Shown here in pieces: positions 1-10,641 of a stretch of DNA of 26,290 nucleotides. The notes beneath the pieces were generated by a model. It was given only the letters and a program-made list of their open reading frames with translations. It was not told where the DNA came from and did not search any database. Both the position numbers and the translations under genes were made by a program. The stretch covers positions 1 through 26,290 of the forward strand of contig RXOD01004196.1 of assembly GCA_005223375.1 (NCBI GenBank). Reading direction: 5' to 3'. Positions within the stretch are counted from its first letter, which is position 1. Each line of letters starts with the position of its first letter. Source of the stretch: Amoebophrya sp. AT5.2 (taxonomy: Eukaryota > Sar > Dinophyceae > Syndiniales > Amoebophryaceae).

Positions 1-2789
1 CCCTGCCGCTCCTGCTGGCTCGGGCTTCGCGATCGCGTTCGCGTGAGGTCCTCCGCACTTCCAAAACTGGGTTCTTTCAAACTAGTGCGGTCCACGTTTA
101 GCGGCCCCGTTGATCGCTCCCACTTCGGCGGGGAAGAGCTTCTCCTCGGCTGGAGGGAAGTAGATAATCGAGCGTCAATCTCCGCCGCTGTCCCGACTTC
201 TCTTTCCCTCGACGCCAAATTCAGATTGTAGATCTGCTCCACTTTCTCCATCTGGGCGGCTTTGCGCTGCTCCGAGGTGTGGGTAGGCCGCATAAAAGAC
301 GGAGATTCATCCAGATGTTGGGAAGATTCTTGATCTCTTTGCTGCGAAGATGTGGGATCAGCGGTCCTCGGCTGCTGCTGCTGTTCCGCGGCAGAGGAGC
401 GGTTGATCAAGTTGATGTTTTCATCGTGTGGGAATAGGTTGCCGTTGCCGGCGGACGGAGACCTGGCACGATGATCTTCCCCCTGCTGATGCGGGGTCGA
501 AGCGTAGGAGTTGTCTGCCGACAGCCCGTCTTCGTTTTGCACGCGAAACACCTTCTCCAGAACGTTGAGCCCCGCCACCTCCGTCTTCTTCCTCCCGGAA
601 GATCCCTCAGAAGGAACCAGACCGCCAACCTCCGAAGAGGACGCCGGCTGCGCCAGCAGCAGCTGTGACTGCGTCGACAGTGACAGTCTGCGCGCGCCGT
701 TGAAAGTCGTCGCGGCCGGAGGACTTATTGCTCCCCCACCTGGCCCCCAAGAATTGTTGAACGGGAACGGGAAGAAGGAATTTCTATTTATCGACGTCCC
801 CCCAACATAATTGTTCCACAGCGGCCCACTACTCTCCACCGTCCCTTCTTCAAACAAAAAGCAGAACTCGTCGCTCTTCTTCAAGTAGAGGTACTGGTAG
901 CCGAACACGATAAAAGTCAACAAGTTGGTCATCGAATTCGCCAGCCCGACCCCGAAATTTTCGTACCCCAAAACCGCCACAAACACGTAGCACCAGAGCA
1001 GGTGGAGGGTTGCGGTGACGAACTGGGCGGTCTGGATGGCGGAGGTCTGCCCGATGTTCACGAAGAGCTTCCGCCACGTGTCCGCGATGTAGAGGGGTAA
1101 CACACCGATGGAGGCGGCCTGGCAGTAGAGAGACGCCTGGTGCGAGACGTGGGGGTTTTGCTTGCACGCATTCATCAAATCCTCCACGCAGAAGAGAAGG
1201 ATGACCAAAGCCGGAAGCTATGCAAGCGATGGGAAACCTATGTCCCTGTAGTGGTGATCCCCACTCTTCAGCAACTTACTTTGTGCAGAGCCCACCGAGA
1301 TCTCAAAGAACGGGGGGCCAAGAAACCAAGACTCAAACATTTCAACGGGACGCGTCCCCTCGGGGACGACATGTTCTTGTTCAAGTTCATGTTGTGTTAG
1401 CCAATCAATCTAGCTCCAGCAGTCTCCGGGACACGTTGTGTAGGGGTCTCTAGCTTCTGAGCCAGCCTTTTCGGTCAGGCGCCCGACTGTGGTGCGGCCA
1501 TTGTCGACACAGGCCACTCCCGGAGAATTCTTCGGCTCCAGACCCGGAAGACAAAGACTCAAAGACAGAAGCGAACGACAACGAGTCCGCGAAATAAACT
1601 AGCGCTAGCCATAGAAATAAGTGATGGAAGTTTCGAACAACTACACGGGGAACATCAAAGGGACACAGTATGTGTTTCTCGTTCCCTCGCATAGTATCGC
1701 GTACACCAAGACGCAGATTTGCGCCTCGCGCAAGTTGCGCCACATCTGGCCGTACTGCTTGGCGCCGTAGGAGGTCGATACAAACGTGTCCAACCCGCAA
1801 TTCAAACCGACCGCCGGCGCCACCACCAGGCAATTAAAAAAGCAGTTTCCCAGCCCCACGGCCGGCAGCGCGTACTCGTTCCGGCTGGCGTACTGGGAGA
1901 TGAACACTACGTTGACCGTCTCGGGGAGCAGCAACAGGAAAAACGAAATAACGTTCGGCGCAGCGGAGTCCTGCACGCGCTTCACGCCGTCGCAGAACCA
2001 TGCGGCGGTGGTGGAACGAGGAGATGTGGTGGCATAATTTGTCGAAGTCGTCCGGTGGTACTGGTCGGTCGAACGGTGGTAGTCGGTGCCGTTTCTGTGC
2101 GCCGTTGCGTTGATCAGCATGTTGCTGCAGGTAGTCCGAAACCCGAAACAGCACGAAGAATTCTCGTCCACCAGAGCAGGAGGGGGCCCCGTTAGCGTTA
2201 CTCCCCGCGAATGCGCTCCGGCCGTGACGTCGCTACCGCTTGCTGCGGTGCCTGCTGCTGTTGTAGCTGTTGTACCATATGTACCAGCTTTGGTCGTAAT
2301 CGTAGATCCAACCGGCCGCCTGGAGCCGTTGCTCGAGGCCCTCCGCGCCGCCGGGTCAGGGTTGATGCCATATGAACCTCCTCTACTGTTGCGAGCGTTC
2401 ATGAGCACGTTGCTCCCCGCCCCCCCATTCACATGATTCGTAGTTCCGTCCCCCCTGCGATTTTGTAGCTGCAGCTGCCCCCCTATTCCGAACTGCGGCT
2501 GCGGCGTTCTTGGGGACGGTTTCTGCTTTGGACGGGCGGGACTAATATTTTTCGCAAGTTGTGGGAGGTTTTTTTTCGGAATCGAATTCGCGTAGGGGTT
2601 CGGTGGTCTGTACGACCCACCCCCACCACCACTAAAGCCTCCGCCCATGGGAGAACGGCCCACAAGCTCCACCACCGTGTTCCCGCGGCCGCGGGGCTCT
2701 TGGTGAAAGAGCTGGGCCGCGGGGGAGATGTTGTTGCGGTCATCATCATCCTTTTCTCTACTTCGAGAGGCAGGCGACGAGCGCGACAT
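1..2789 (-). CDS. MATE-family efflux transporter with long disordered extensions (3' end outside window)
   Basis: Multidrug and toxin extrusion (MATE) family membrane transporter, which normally exports organic cations or metabolites in exchange for H+ or Na+. Exon 1 (2789-1707) starts at the first ATG after an in-frame stop. It encodes about 265 residues rich in Gly/Ser/Thr/Pro, then the first MATE helices (motifs LLLLPETVNVVFISQYAS, ALPAVGLGN, GLDTFVSTSYGAKQYGQ). Intron 1706-1218 is GT-AG (TTG|GTGTAC to CATAG|CTT). Exon 2 (1217 to the left edge) continues with ALVILLFCVED, KQNPHVSHQASLYCQAA and HLLWCYVFVAVLGYENFGVG, which match the helix 3-6 region of MATE proteins. After helix 6 the frame stays open to base 1 as about 270 residues of Ser/Gln/Pro-rich low complexity, so the second six-helix lobe, if present, is outside the window. 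The family call rests on motif pattern and alignment by eye, and the substrate is unknown. Confidence 0.85.
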
Positions 2790-4470
2790 CGGAATGACTT
2801 TGCAGTACTAGCGAAAGGAACGATACTCGTGTTACCACCTGTGCCGATAGAAGGGATAGGTATTTCAGCGATCGTTGCCCATGTGGCCTTCGGCTATGGA
2901 TGAGTACTCTAGATCGTCCGGCTACTAGCACAAGGACGCTGCCCGGTTCTAGCTGAGGCTATGTTCAGGCGGTATCATCACTGGTACCGATAGGCGTGGT
3001 TGACGTTGTATTTGGAAGAAACGTATAGATACTGATAAGTACGTATGATCTGTTGATCGAGATTCTGCTCACTCTTTTAAATCGTTTTCTCTGCTTTCTC
3101 GAGCGCTCCTGAACATTTCCAATAGGCAGGAGAATCCGCGACCGCGAACGGCTCCGGCGAGCTCCGAGTCTAAAAATTATTTGGTTTCTCGGAAAGCGAG
3201 TGCAGTACATATTGTCGGCGCGCAAAGAATCTACTCCAGCATAGCGGAGTGCGAATCGTTTTTATAGTGGGTTTGGGTTATACATCATCAAAGTTCATCT
3301 GCTCCACCTCGATAGACGCATTCATGAAATTTCGGCAAACGTGTACTAGTAGATTGATGGTTCGGTGGTAGGTGCAATCCGCATTGTTTCTCCACTCTGG
3401 CTTCCGCCATAAGGTCCGGCCAAGCTTGGCCCGCCCAACCTGATTCATCCTTGCCTAGCAGAACCCAGAGTCAAAACTGCAAGTAAAGGCCCCCTTTCGA
3501 CGGTCAATCGGAGTCGGGGACATGATGATCCGGTAAAAGAGACGGTGGCAATGAATCTGCGCGTTTCTCCTGAGTTTTGATGCTGCAGCTGTTTTTCCGA
3601 TGCTAAATTGCTAAAAGAAGACTCTGTTTTTTATACCTAATATAGGGTGTGTCTGTGTGTGTTGACAGCCTCCCGGAGTTCTCGTCGTGTTCATCAGATT
3701 CAGATCGTTAATAAAAGTAGTCAGTGCTTGAAGATGGTTGTGGTGTACAGTTATGGTCGTTGTATTTCTGGCAGTCAGCAGAATTTTTTCGGTGATTTTC
3801 AAAAAATCGTTCTTTGGGTTTTCCGATACTCCATCTGTGCTGAGTCCCGTGATCCAACCGAGGCAACGCGGCCATATTTATACTAAATATTTTCGTAGAA
3901 GTAGAACAAGACAGTCCGATATTATTGTAGGTGGGGTTTGCTAGGGTGCGTCGATGCTGCGACTTCACACTGGCAAAAAAAATGGCACGACGCCATCGCC
4001 ATCTGATGATCATTATTCTCCATCGCCGGGCGCGGGCAGCTTCTCGATACTAGACCGATCGAAGCACTTCTACATGACGAGCATCGTGACTTTTTCTGCC
4101 CTCTCGCATCTTCAACGCCGATAGTTGTTCCTTTGCTCTTGTATCAAATCCCGAGGCAACGACCAATGCTGGCAACAAGAGCAAAACTTCTGTAAACGAA
4201 TTTTGTTCGGTACAAATCTTCTAGTCTTCGACATCTTTGGGTCCGGGTGGCGATTCGCCTCCTTCACTGAAACTGGTCAGCGCTGGAAGTGGATGCGGTG
4301 TCCGTCTTCGCGGCCGTGTGCTGGTCGACAGCGGCTACTTCTACCCCCGTGGACGTTTTGCCTTCCGTGGTGCTCTGGGAATCTGTGGAGCGACGGTTTT
4401 TCTATGAAGACGAGTGGTCACACTCAACACAACTGCTCACTTAACAGTACTGATGTAGATGTTTTCTTCA
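2790..4470. other. Intergenic region, no gene recognised
   Basis: About 1.7 kb between the MATE start and the end of the next gene. All reading frames are short or poor in coding character. I found no tRNA-like or rRNA-like sequence. It should hold the MATE promoter and the 3' untranslated part of the upstream gene. Confidence 0.5.
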
Positions 4471-6543
4471 TTATTCAATACCAATGTGACCTTTACCATT
4501 CTTGTTTTCCTCGCTGGAAGATGCGGTTCCACCGCCGGTGGATGAGGATGGTCGGCCACCGGCTGCAGCATCGCCTTCCGCGACATCCCCTTCAACGCCT
4601 CCACACGACTTTGTGGTCTTCGTAGAAGAAGAAGTAGTTCCTTGGTCTTGGTCTTGCTGCTGCGTGCTTGAACTCGACTTGTCTGCTACAACCGCAGAAG
4701 TACCAGTTGTAGAAGTTCGTTCCCAGTTCCCATGGTGGTTCGCAACGTTCGCCCAGTAGTTTGCTGGGTCCAGGTAGGATCGCGAGTGACTCGCCGCGTT
4801 CCAGTACGGCGCCAGGGTGGTCGAGGCCGCGAGGTGGTGCGGGTGGTAGTGGGGGGAGAGGTGATGATGGTGGGGAAGGTGGTCGGGGGCACCAGAAGTT
4901 GTCAAATGGTGCGCGGCAGCGGCGGAGGCGTGGGCGGCAGACCAGGTGGAATGCCAGTACTCGGGGTTGGCAGCAGCCCAATAGTGCGAGCACTGTGCCT
5001 CGCCGTGCTCAGAGGCGGAGTCTGAAGATTTGTTTGTTTCCCTTTATTGTAGTTGTGTCGTCTTCCTATGTTGATAGATTGGCTTCTCTTAATCGAAAAA
5101 CTCATCGGTAGAAGAAGAGGTAGAGCAGGATCTAGTATCTATCTATCGTTCGAAGAGGATGTGGATGAAACTACAGATCGCCGGCGGGTAGTTGTTTTCG
5201 TCCTTTCCGTTTCCCCCCTTCTGGCCGCCGACGAGCGCCAGCAAGTCGTTGATCGTGTTCTTCTCAGGCGACGAAGGAGGCTGATTTTCAAAGTTTATGT
5301 TTTACTTCTATCCGATGCATCGAGGATAATGCCGAAACAACCAGGCGGAAGGAGCAAAAGCACCAAAGGAAGAACCTCAACATGAACATAGTTACCTGCT
5401 GTTTGTTCCCGTGCAGCGGCGTGCTTTGGTAGCTGGGGAGTGGGGTGCCTTGGTGCGAGTGATACCCGCTGGACGCCACTGTCCGCGTGCTTGGCGAGTG
5501 GTAGGCACCGCCCACCGCGCTCGGCGACTCGCCACGGTGCATCTTCTTCGGGGTCTTCCAAAACGCGGGCTCGGCTGCGGAGTATTTTTTAGAATCAATT
5601 TTCCTATCATTGGATGATCCTTCCAGATTCTGGAGCTGGACGATAGAGATGTTCAGAAACATCGAGTCGCAATCTGATCTTGCGCTACCGCTACTTCCTC
5701 TCGAATACTTAACGAATTCCGCAATGAAAACTAAGTACCCACGCTCTGCTGGTCGTACCACTTCGCTGCTTCCAGGCAGGTCTCCGCGAGCATCTGGAAG
5801 GTCTTCCGGCTGTAGATTTCCCTACCCTCCTCCTTCTCTTGCTCTTCCGTCAACATCTCCTTGTACAGTTTTTCAATCCCCGCCAGGTTCGCCTTCGAGA
5901 GCGCTTTCAGTTGCTCCTGCGCGGCCTGATCCTTCGTCAGATTTTTCTTTTCGCGAAACTCGTTATCCGATCCGCATCCGCCGTGTCTGGCACCCTCCTG
6001 CTCGGACGTAGAAGTATTATTCGCGGGAGAGACTGAACAAGACGTCGATGTGGAGGAACAAGTGGAGCTGGAGGTTTTGGGTCCCGTTGTTCCCGTCACC
6101 GCCGAGGTGGTCACTTCGCTCGACATCGTGTGCATGGAGGACAGAGCAGCCACCTCCTCGTTCTTTTCGGGGTTTTCCCGCAACCCATCCTTGCTGCGGG
6201 ACGACGAACCATGATCATGCTGCTCACTAGTTTCATCTTCTTCGCGACCTGATAGTAGAGTGGGCAATTGGAATGAATTGAAGGGCGATCGCGGGCGATT
6301 CGTTGTAGGCATGGGAATCAATCACAATCGGAAATTGATGCACGTACCCTTCATCTCCCCACGTTGATCGACGCAAGAAGCTGCATCCGCATCCCTGGTC
6401 CGGAAAAACGGTTTTTCCTTGCGTCGCCCACCTCCTTGGCGGTAGAACCAAAACGCGGTGGCCGGGAGCACGATGCGCAGACCCCACAGACTGAGCGACA
6501 GGACGCTGCCGAGGAGGGAGGTACTCGCGGTGTCTTCCTCCAT
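4471..6543 (-). CDS. Unknown single-pass membrane protein with coiled region and His/Tyr/Trp-rich tail
   Basis: I do not recognise a family. Exon 1 (6543-6348) starts with ATG (MEEDTASTSLLG) and has one hydrophobic segment, LSLSLWGLRIVLPATAFWFY, followed by basic residues, which suggests a signal anchor. Intron 6347-6249 is G|GTACGT to ATCAG|GT. Exon 2 (6248-5739) is Ser/Thr/Glu-rich, with a helical, charged stretch near its end (AQEQLKALSKANLAGIEKLY, then a run of Glu/Lys). Intron 5738-5575 is G|GTACTT to CGCAG|CC. Exon 3 (5574-5396) is Ser/Pro/His/Tyr-rich and ends CAG|GTAACT. The last exon starts between 5021 and 4998 and ends with TAA at 4471. Its best frame contains HYWAAANPEYW, PYWNAASHSRSYLDPANYW and His runs. 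The obvious acceptor TTCAG|ACT (5021) would shift to another frame that stops at 4902, so the carboxyl end is uncertain. Confidence 0.6.
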
Positions 6544-8206
6544 TCTCCGATTGCCTAGTTCGTTGTGCTTGTGGTTGTGACGAAGTCGAAGTCGAACTGG
6601 TAGTACTTGTTCTTGTACTTATCCCCACCGGAATAGAACGCCCGCTCGTTGGCTATAGTGACGAAGCCGTTTTCGCCGCGAGGAGAGCAGCAAGTTTCCT
6701 TCGGTAGGAACGAACGACCCGGAGCAGCCGAAGAAAGTCCGGAGGTCGTTTCCGCCAGTCGTGGAGGAGAGAAAGGCAAACAAAAAAGCAGGCAAGAAAG
6801 GTCCGCCGGGGCACTCGAGTCGCACTTGTTCCAGTGTTCGCTGCAGCCAGACCAATTATGAATGTCGGTGTCCCACCAACGATATCCGATGCTCTTCAAT
6901 GCCCGTTCTTAATGCCGTCGATGCAATATTTCACTTCTTCTCTTTTCTGGAGCGAAAATCCAATCCTTATCCTTTATCCTTATCGTTATCCTGTTCCTCG
7001 GCTATAGAACTTCTACGCACTAGATGTAGATCTTCCGGCAGACATCCTACGGCGAGATTCAGATGCTCAGTCAGAGGCCGGGGGCTTTCTGCACCAAACT
7101 TGCGCGAGTGTAGTTGAACGCCCAAACTTTCTTGTCTACTTCACCTATGTGTGAAACAGAAACTACTGATCTGCAACTTCCACGTCGCCGTCGGAGTCCG
7201 AATCCTGCGGAATGGTTGGAGACAACAGCAGAGATGATGAAGCTGCTACACACAATAAGTACAAGAAAAAGATTGCTGAAAGTACAACTGCGATCGTACA
7301 GCTGCTACAACAAGATCACGACGAACGTTTCCACGACACGAACACGAGGCACAAGAACCTTCCTTGCTTGCTTGGTATAATTGTTATGCTTACTTGCTTG
7401 GTATAATTGCTTGCTTGGTATAAAAGATGAAGCAGATGAGGTGATGCAGAACACTCGTCCGTTGCTATCGCTGTCTGGTGGTGATGCTCCTCCTCTCAGT
7501 GGAGCAATCGTCTTATAAAAATCGAAAAGTTGGCGTGGTGGAGCACTCCGTTCCCCTTGTAGTTGCGAAAGTGCGCCCCGCCTTCTGCTCGCTGGGGGTA
7601 CGAACGACATTCATATACAGCTATCAGTTTCCACACGGCTGCAGGTCGCAAAGAAACTCTTTCGCGCCCGCGCCTACCACGTCGACGGAAGTAAGTTTAC
7701 GCGCGTAGCTGATTCTACTTCCACAAACTAATAAAATAGCAGCCGATGACTCACGCTTAGACTTTACAGTGCGACACGGCGCTAGCGATTCACGAATGGA
7801 AGTGGTCCGTCCACCCAGAGGGGTCTTCTGGGATCGGGGATATAAACCACGACTGTTCTTAAGCCAGCTGATTACTTGCGCTTGCTTTTGCTATGTCATG
7901 AGCTATAGGCTTAATTCCTCGCTCTGGCTCTCTACTCAGCTAGCAAATGGGAGCACCTTGCGGATGCGGTGAAGCCTCGCCCGTTCCTCGAACTCGTCGC
8001 GCCTGATAAGCAGGCAACTGTGGCGACGCCACAAGATAAGGAAGCTACATCACTACACTTAAGCATGGGCACGAGATTCATCACGCGGCGAGGGGAACTG
8101 AGTGCAGGTCTGTCGCGGTGGCAGTACCTTTAACCTGGGCTCGGGCGAGCAAAGCTTTTATATGTAGAATTGGAAAGAAATTTTAAAGCTAAGCCTAACT
8201 ACCATA
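6544..8206. other. Intergenic region with short AT-rich tandem repeat
   Basis: About 1.66 kb. A minus-strand open frame at 6555-6899 has no ATG start and no recognisable motif, so I do not call it a gene. The only clear structure is the tandem repeat at 7367-7425. Confidence 0.5.
7367..7425. repeat. Three-unit tandem repeat
   Basis: Three copies of the unit CTTGCTTGGTATAATTG begin near 7367, 7393 and 7410. The first two are separated by a short spacer and the last is slightly diverged at its end. Seen directly; function unknown. Confidence 0.85.
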
Positions 8207-9474
8207 CTAGGGGGCATCGTTATCACGTCGCAGAGGGCCTCCTTCGCCACCGCCACGCACTTGCTTCGGAGATGCGCCGGTAGGCTGGCACTCGGTCAGG
8301 TAGCAATCTTTCTCCATCAGCTCGCGCAGCTTCATCGCCTCCGCGCTGAGTTGCTCGACCGGCGAGCCCGGTGCGCGCCCCACTCTCCTTTGCTTCTCTG
8401 CGCCAGGGCCTAAACTGGCCTGCTCGGATTGCTAAACGTTAAACCGCGCCGCGGCGAGGGGGCTGGCCGAGACATGTCCCTACTACACCTTCTTCCAGTA
8501 TCGCAGCAGCGTGAAGCACAAGTAAATTAATGCAATGGCACTGGTGCACTATCTTACACCGATTCTACACGTCTGAACACGAAGCACAAGTCTGAGGAGA
8601 GCGGAGCGAGTTGCTTTGTCTTGCCGTGAAACTCAAAACCAAAAGACAACAGCGCACGACGAGGACGATAACTAAAAAACAACAACGAGAGAAAAGCCAA
8701 GAGAGTGATAATGAGAGAACTCGACGCACCTGGCTGCAGTCCTCTTTCGTCAGGAACTGGCCCCCGTGTTCCTTCGTTGCGAACTCGTCCGGAAGCTTTT
8801 CCCGCAGGAACGCGTGCGGCGCGTCCGAAAAATCGACGCCGTCGGATGTTGACGCTGAGAGTGCGACGCTGCTCGTGTGCGACGATCCTCGTTGTGCGCT
8901 GGTGGCGGGGCGGGCATGCAAGCGGCCGGGCAGCGGCAGCGGCAAAAGTCTCGGAGCCTTGGTCTCTTCTGGGGCCTTAAGACAAGCCGAGGCGACTGCG
9001 TTAGGTTTCATAGCGTCGACCTACCTGCGTCGCCGTCTTGTTCTGGATGGCGATGGGGCCGGAGACTTCCTGGATTCCGGCCGAGGCCGTTCGCAGCGCG
9101 TCTGCCGTGTCGAAGGTCTGCGGCTGGACCGTCGTGCCTCCGGCAGTAGTGGTTGGAGCGGTTGCACCAGTCGGGGACGTGGCCGCGATTTTTGGGCGCT
9201 GGATCATGATGCTGCGCCGCGCGGTCGCGTTGCTTCCGCGGAAGACGATCGGACCGATGCGAATGGGCGGCGGCGTTTTGTTCGCCGCTTCTGCGCGCAT
9301 GGCGTCGCTTGATAGATCTGACGTGGTCACTAGCATCACGAGGCGCTGCCCTTCCTCTTCGTCTTCACTCTCTTCGGCTAGTAGCGCCGGCGGCGGCCTG
9401 AGCGGGGCGCTGAAGGTAGGGCGCGGCGTAGCCGTGCGCGCCGGCGAGGGGCACGCGCAGGGCGCAGACGGCAT
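8207..9474 (-). CDS. Unknown three-exon protein, about 300 residues
   Basis: No family recognised. Exon 1 (9474-9025) starts with the first ATG after an in-frame TAA. It encodes a Pro/Ala/Thr-rich protein with an acidic patch (EESEDEEEG) and a stretch that may be folded (IRIGPIVFRGSNATARRSIM). Intron 9024-8976 is only 49 bp (CAG|GTAGGT to TTAAG|GCC). Exon 2 (8975-8730) contains DGVDFSDAPHAFLREKLPDE and KEHGGQFLTKEDCSQ. Intron 8729-8432 is CAG|GTGCGT to TTTAG|CAA. Exon 3 (8431-8207) contains EQLSAEAMKLRELMEKDCY and ends with TAG. All junctions keep phase 0 and use GT-AG, which is good evidence that the model is real even though the function is unknown. There is no signal peptide or membrane segment, so a cytosolic or nuclear protein is most likely. 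Confidence 0.7.
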
Positions 9475-10641
9475 TCCTGGAGTGCCAGCCTTTTACTCGT
9501 CGGCCTATGGGTGGCGCGAACCATCGACACAACGCCAGGGCTCAACAGACCATCATACGACATCGCTTGGTCGAGTCGGAGTCTGGCTCGACTTTCGCTT
9601 CTCTCCGTCTCTGAGTTGCTCCTGCGCGGGATGGCTCGGTCCTGCTATACGTTGAAGATGCTCTTGGGCGAAATCATTAATTTTATTCTAAGGAAATCTC
9701 TCTAGCGTCAATGGATGGAATCTCTCTAGCGTCAATGGAAGGAAACTCTCAAGCAGCTGGAACGAAGTGAATAACTGAAGTCGTAGGTGGGATAGGGACG
9801 CGTGCCCGAACGCTGGGACCGCCAACTAGGCGAGTGACCAAAACAGAACCGGACCCCGATCGGTGGCAAAAATAAAGGTAGGAAATAGAGTGTAAACAAA
9901 CATCATCAGTCATCCAGCATGCGACAAACGGACCGAGAGATGAACACACGCCGTTCAATTCATGGAGGATGTATACCTCGAGCAGTCCTGCTGGAGCTCG
10001 GGTCCTCGGACTCGCGAAGTAACTGATGGTCCCTGACCACGAACCAATTTTTTTTATACTATGACTACTGGTGTTGATGATGATGGCCAAAGATGCTGAT
10101 GCTGAAGCGAGGCTTCCAGCTAATACTTAATCAAATCAATATCAAATTTAGATTCTTCAATGGCAGTCCACTCCAGGACGGTACCGGGCCGCGTTGTGCA
10201 TTTCTCGCGCCTGTCTGTGTCTCTGTCTTATTTTCTTATGCTTTTGTACACTTCTGACACAGACTTGCTCTTCATCTATGCATCGTGTTTCTACATCTAC
10301 ACTCTCGTCAAACGAGTGATTGCAAAATCAGCGGCGGCGCGGAAGGACGAGGAGCAAATGCTCGTGTATCCGTTACCATGATAGACTTACACAAAGAAAA
10401 TCGCTTTGTGCGAAAGCAAAAATTGGTCGTCGCGTGTGCATGCAAGATGGCGTAGTGATTTCGGAATCATATTCCAAGTTCACTCCTTCCTTCAATATAA
10501 TTTGAACGAAAAATAAAATCCTCGCCCTCGTCCTTGTGTCTCCAGCGAACGCGCGAGCGGCACACGACCTTAAATTTCTCTTGGACAAAACAGTAGCCAT
10601 CTTTCTTGCCGGCGCACATCTCTTGTCGGTACAAGCATAGC
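9475..10641. other. Intergenic region with a two-unit tandem repeat
   Basis: About 1.2 kb between two minus-strand genes. Apart from the direct repeat at 9691-9745 I see no gene or structured RNA. A long minus frame that runs through here from the ceramidase exon is a shadow in the wrong phase. Confidence 0.5.
9691..9745. repeat. Two-unit direct repeat
   Basis: AATCTCTCTAGCGTCAATGG occurs twice in a row, the second copy starting about 24-25 bases after the first. A further partial match follows (GGAAACTCTC). Seen directly. Confidence 0.85.

Noticed and set aside
850..1167. Minus-strand frame of 105 codons within the MATE exon
   Set aside because: A neighbouring frame gives clear MATE helices and stays open much further, so this is a shadow.
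6555..6899. Minus-strand frame just upstream of the membrane protein gene
   Set aside because: It has no ATG, no motif and ends in a stop before the next gene's ATG. Likely untranslated sequence.
8611..9655. Long plus-strand frames over the three-exon gene at 8207-9474
   Set aside because: They oppose a minus-strand model with three in-phase GT-AG exons and have Arg/Ser-rich shadow composition.
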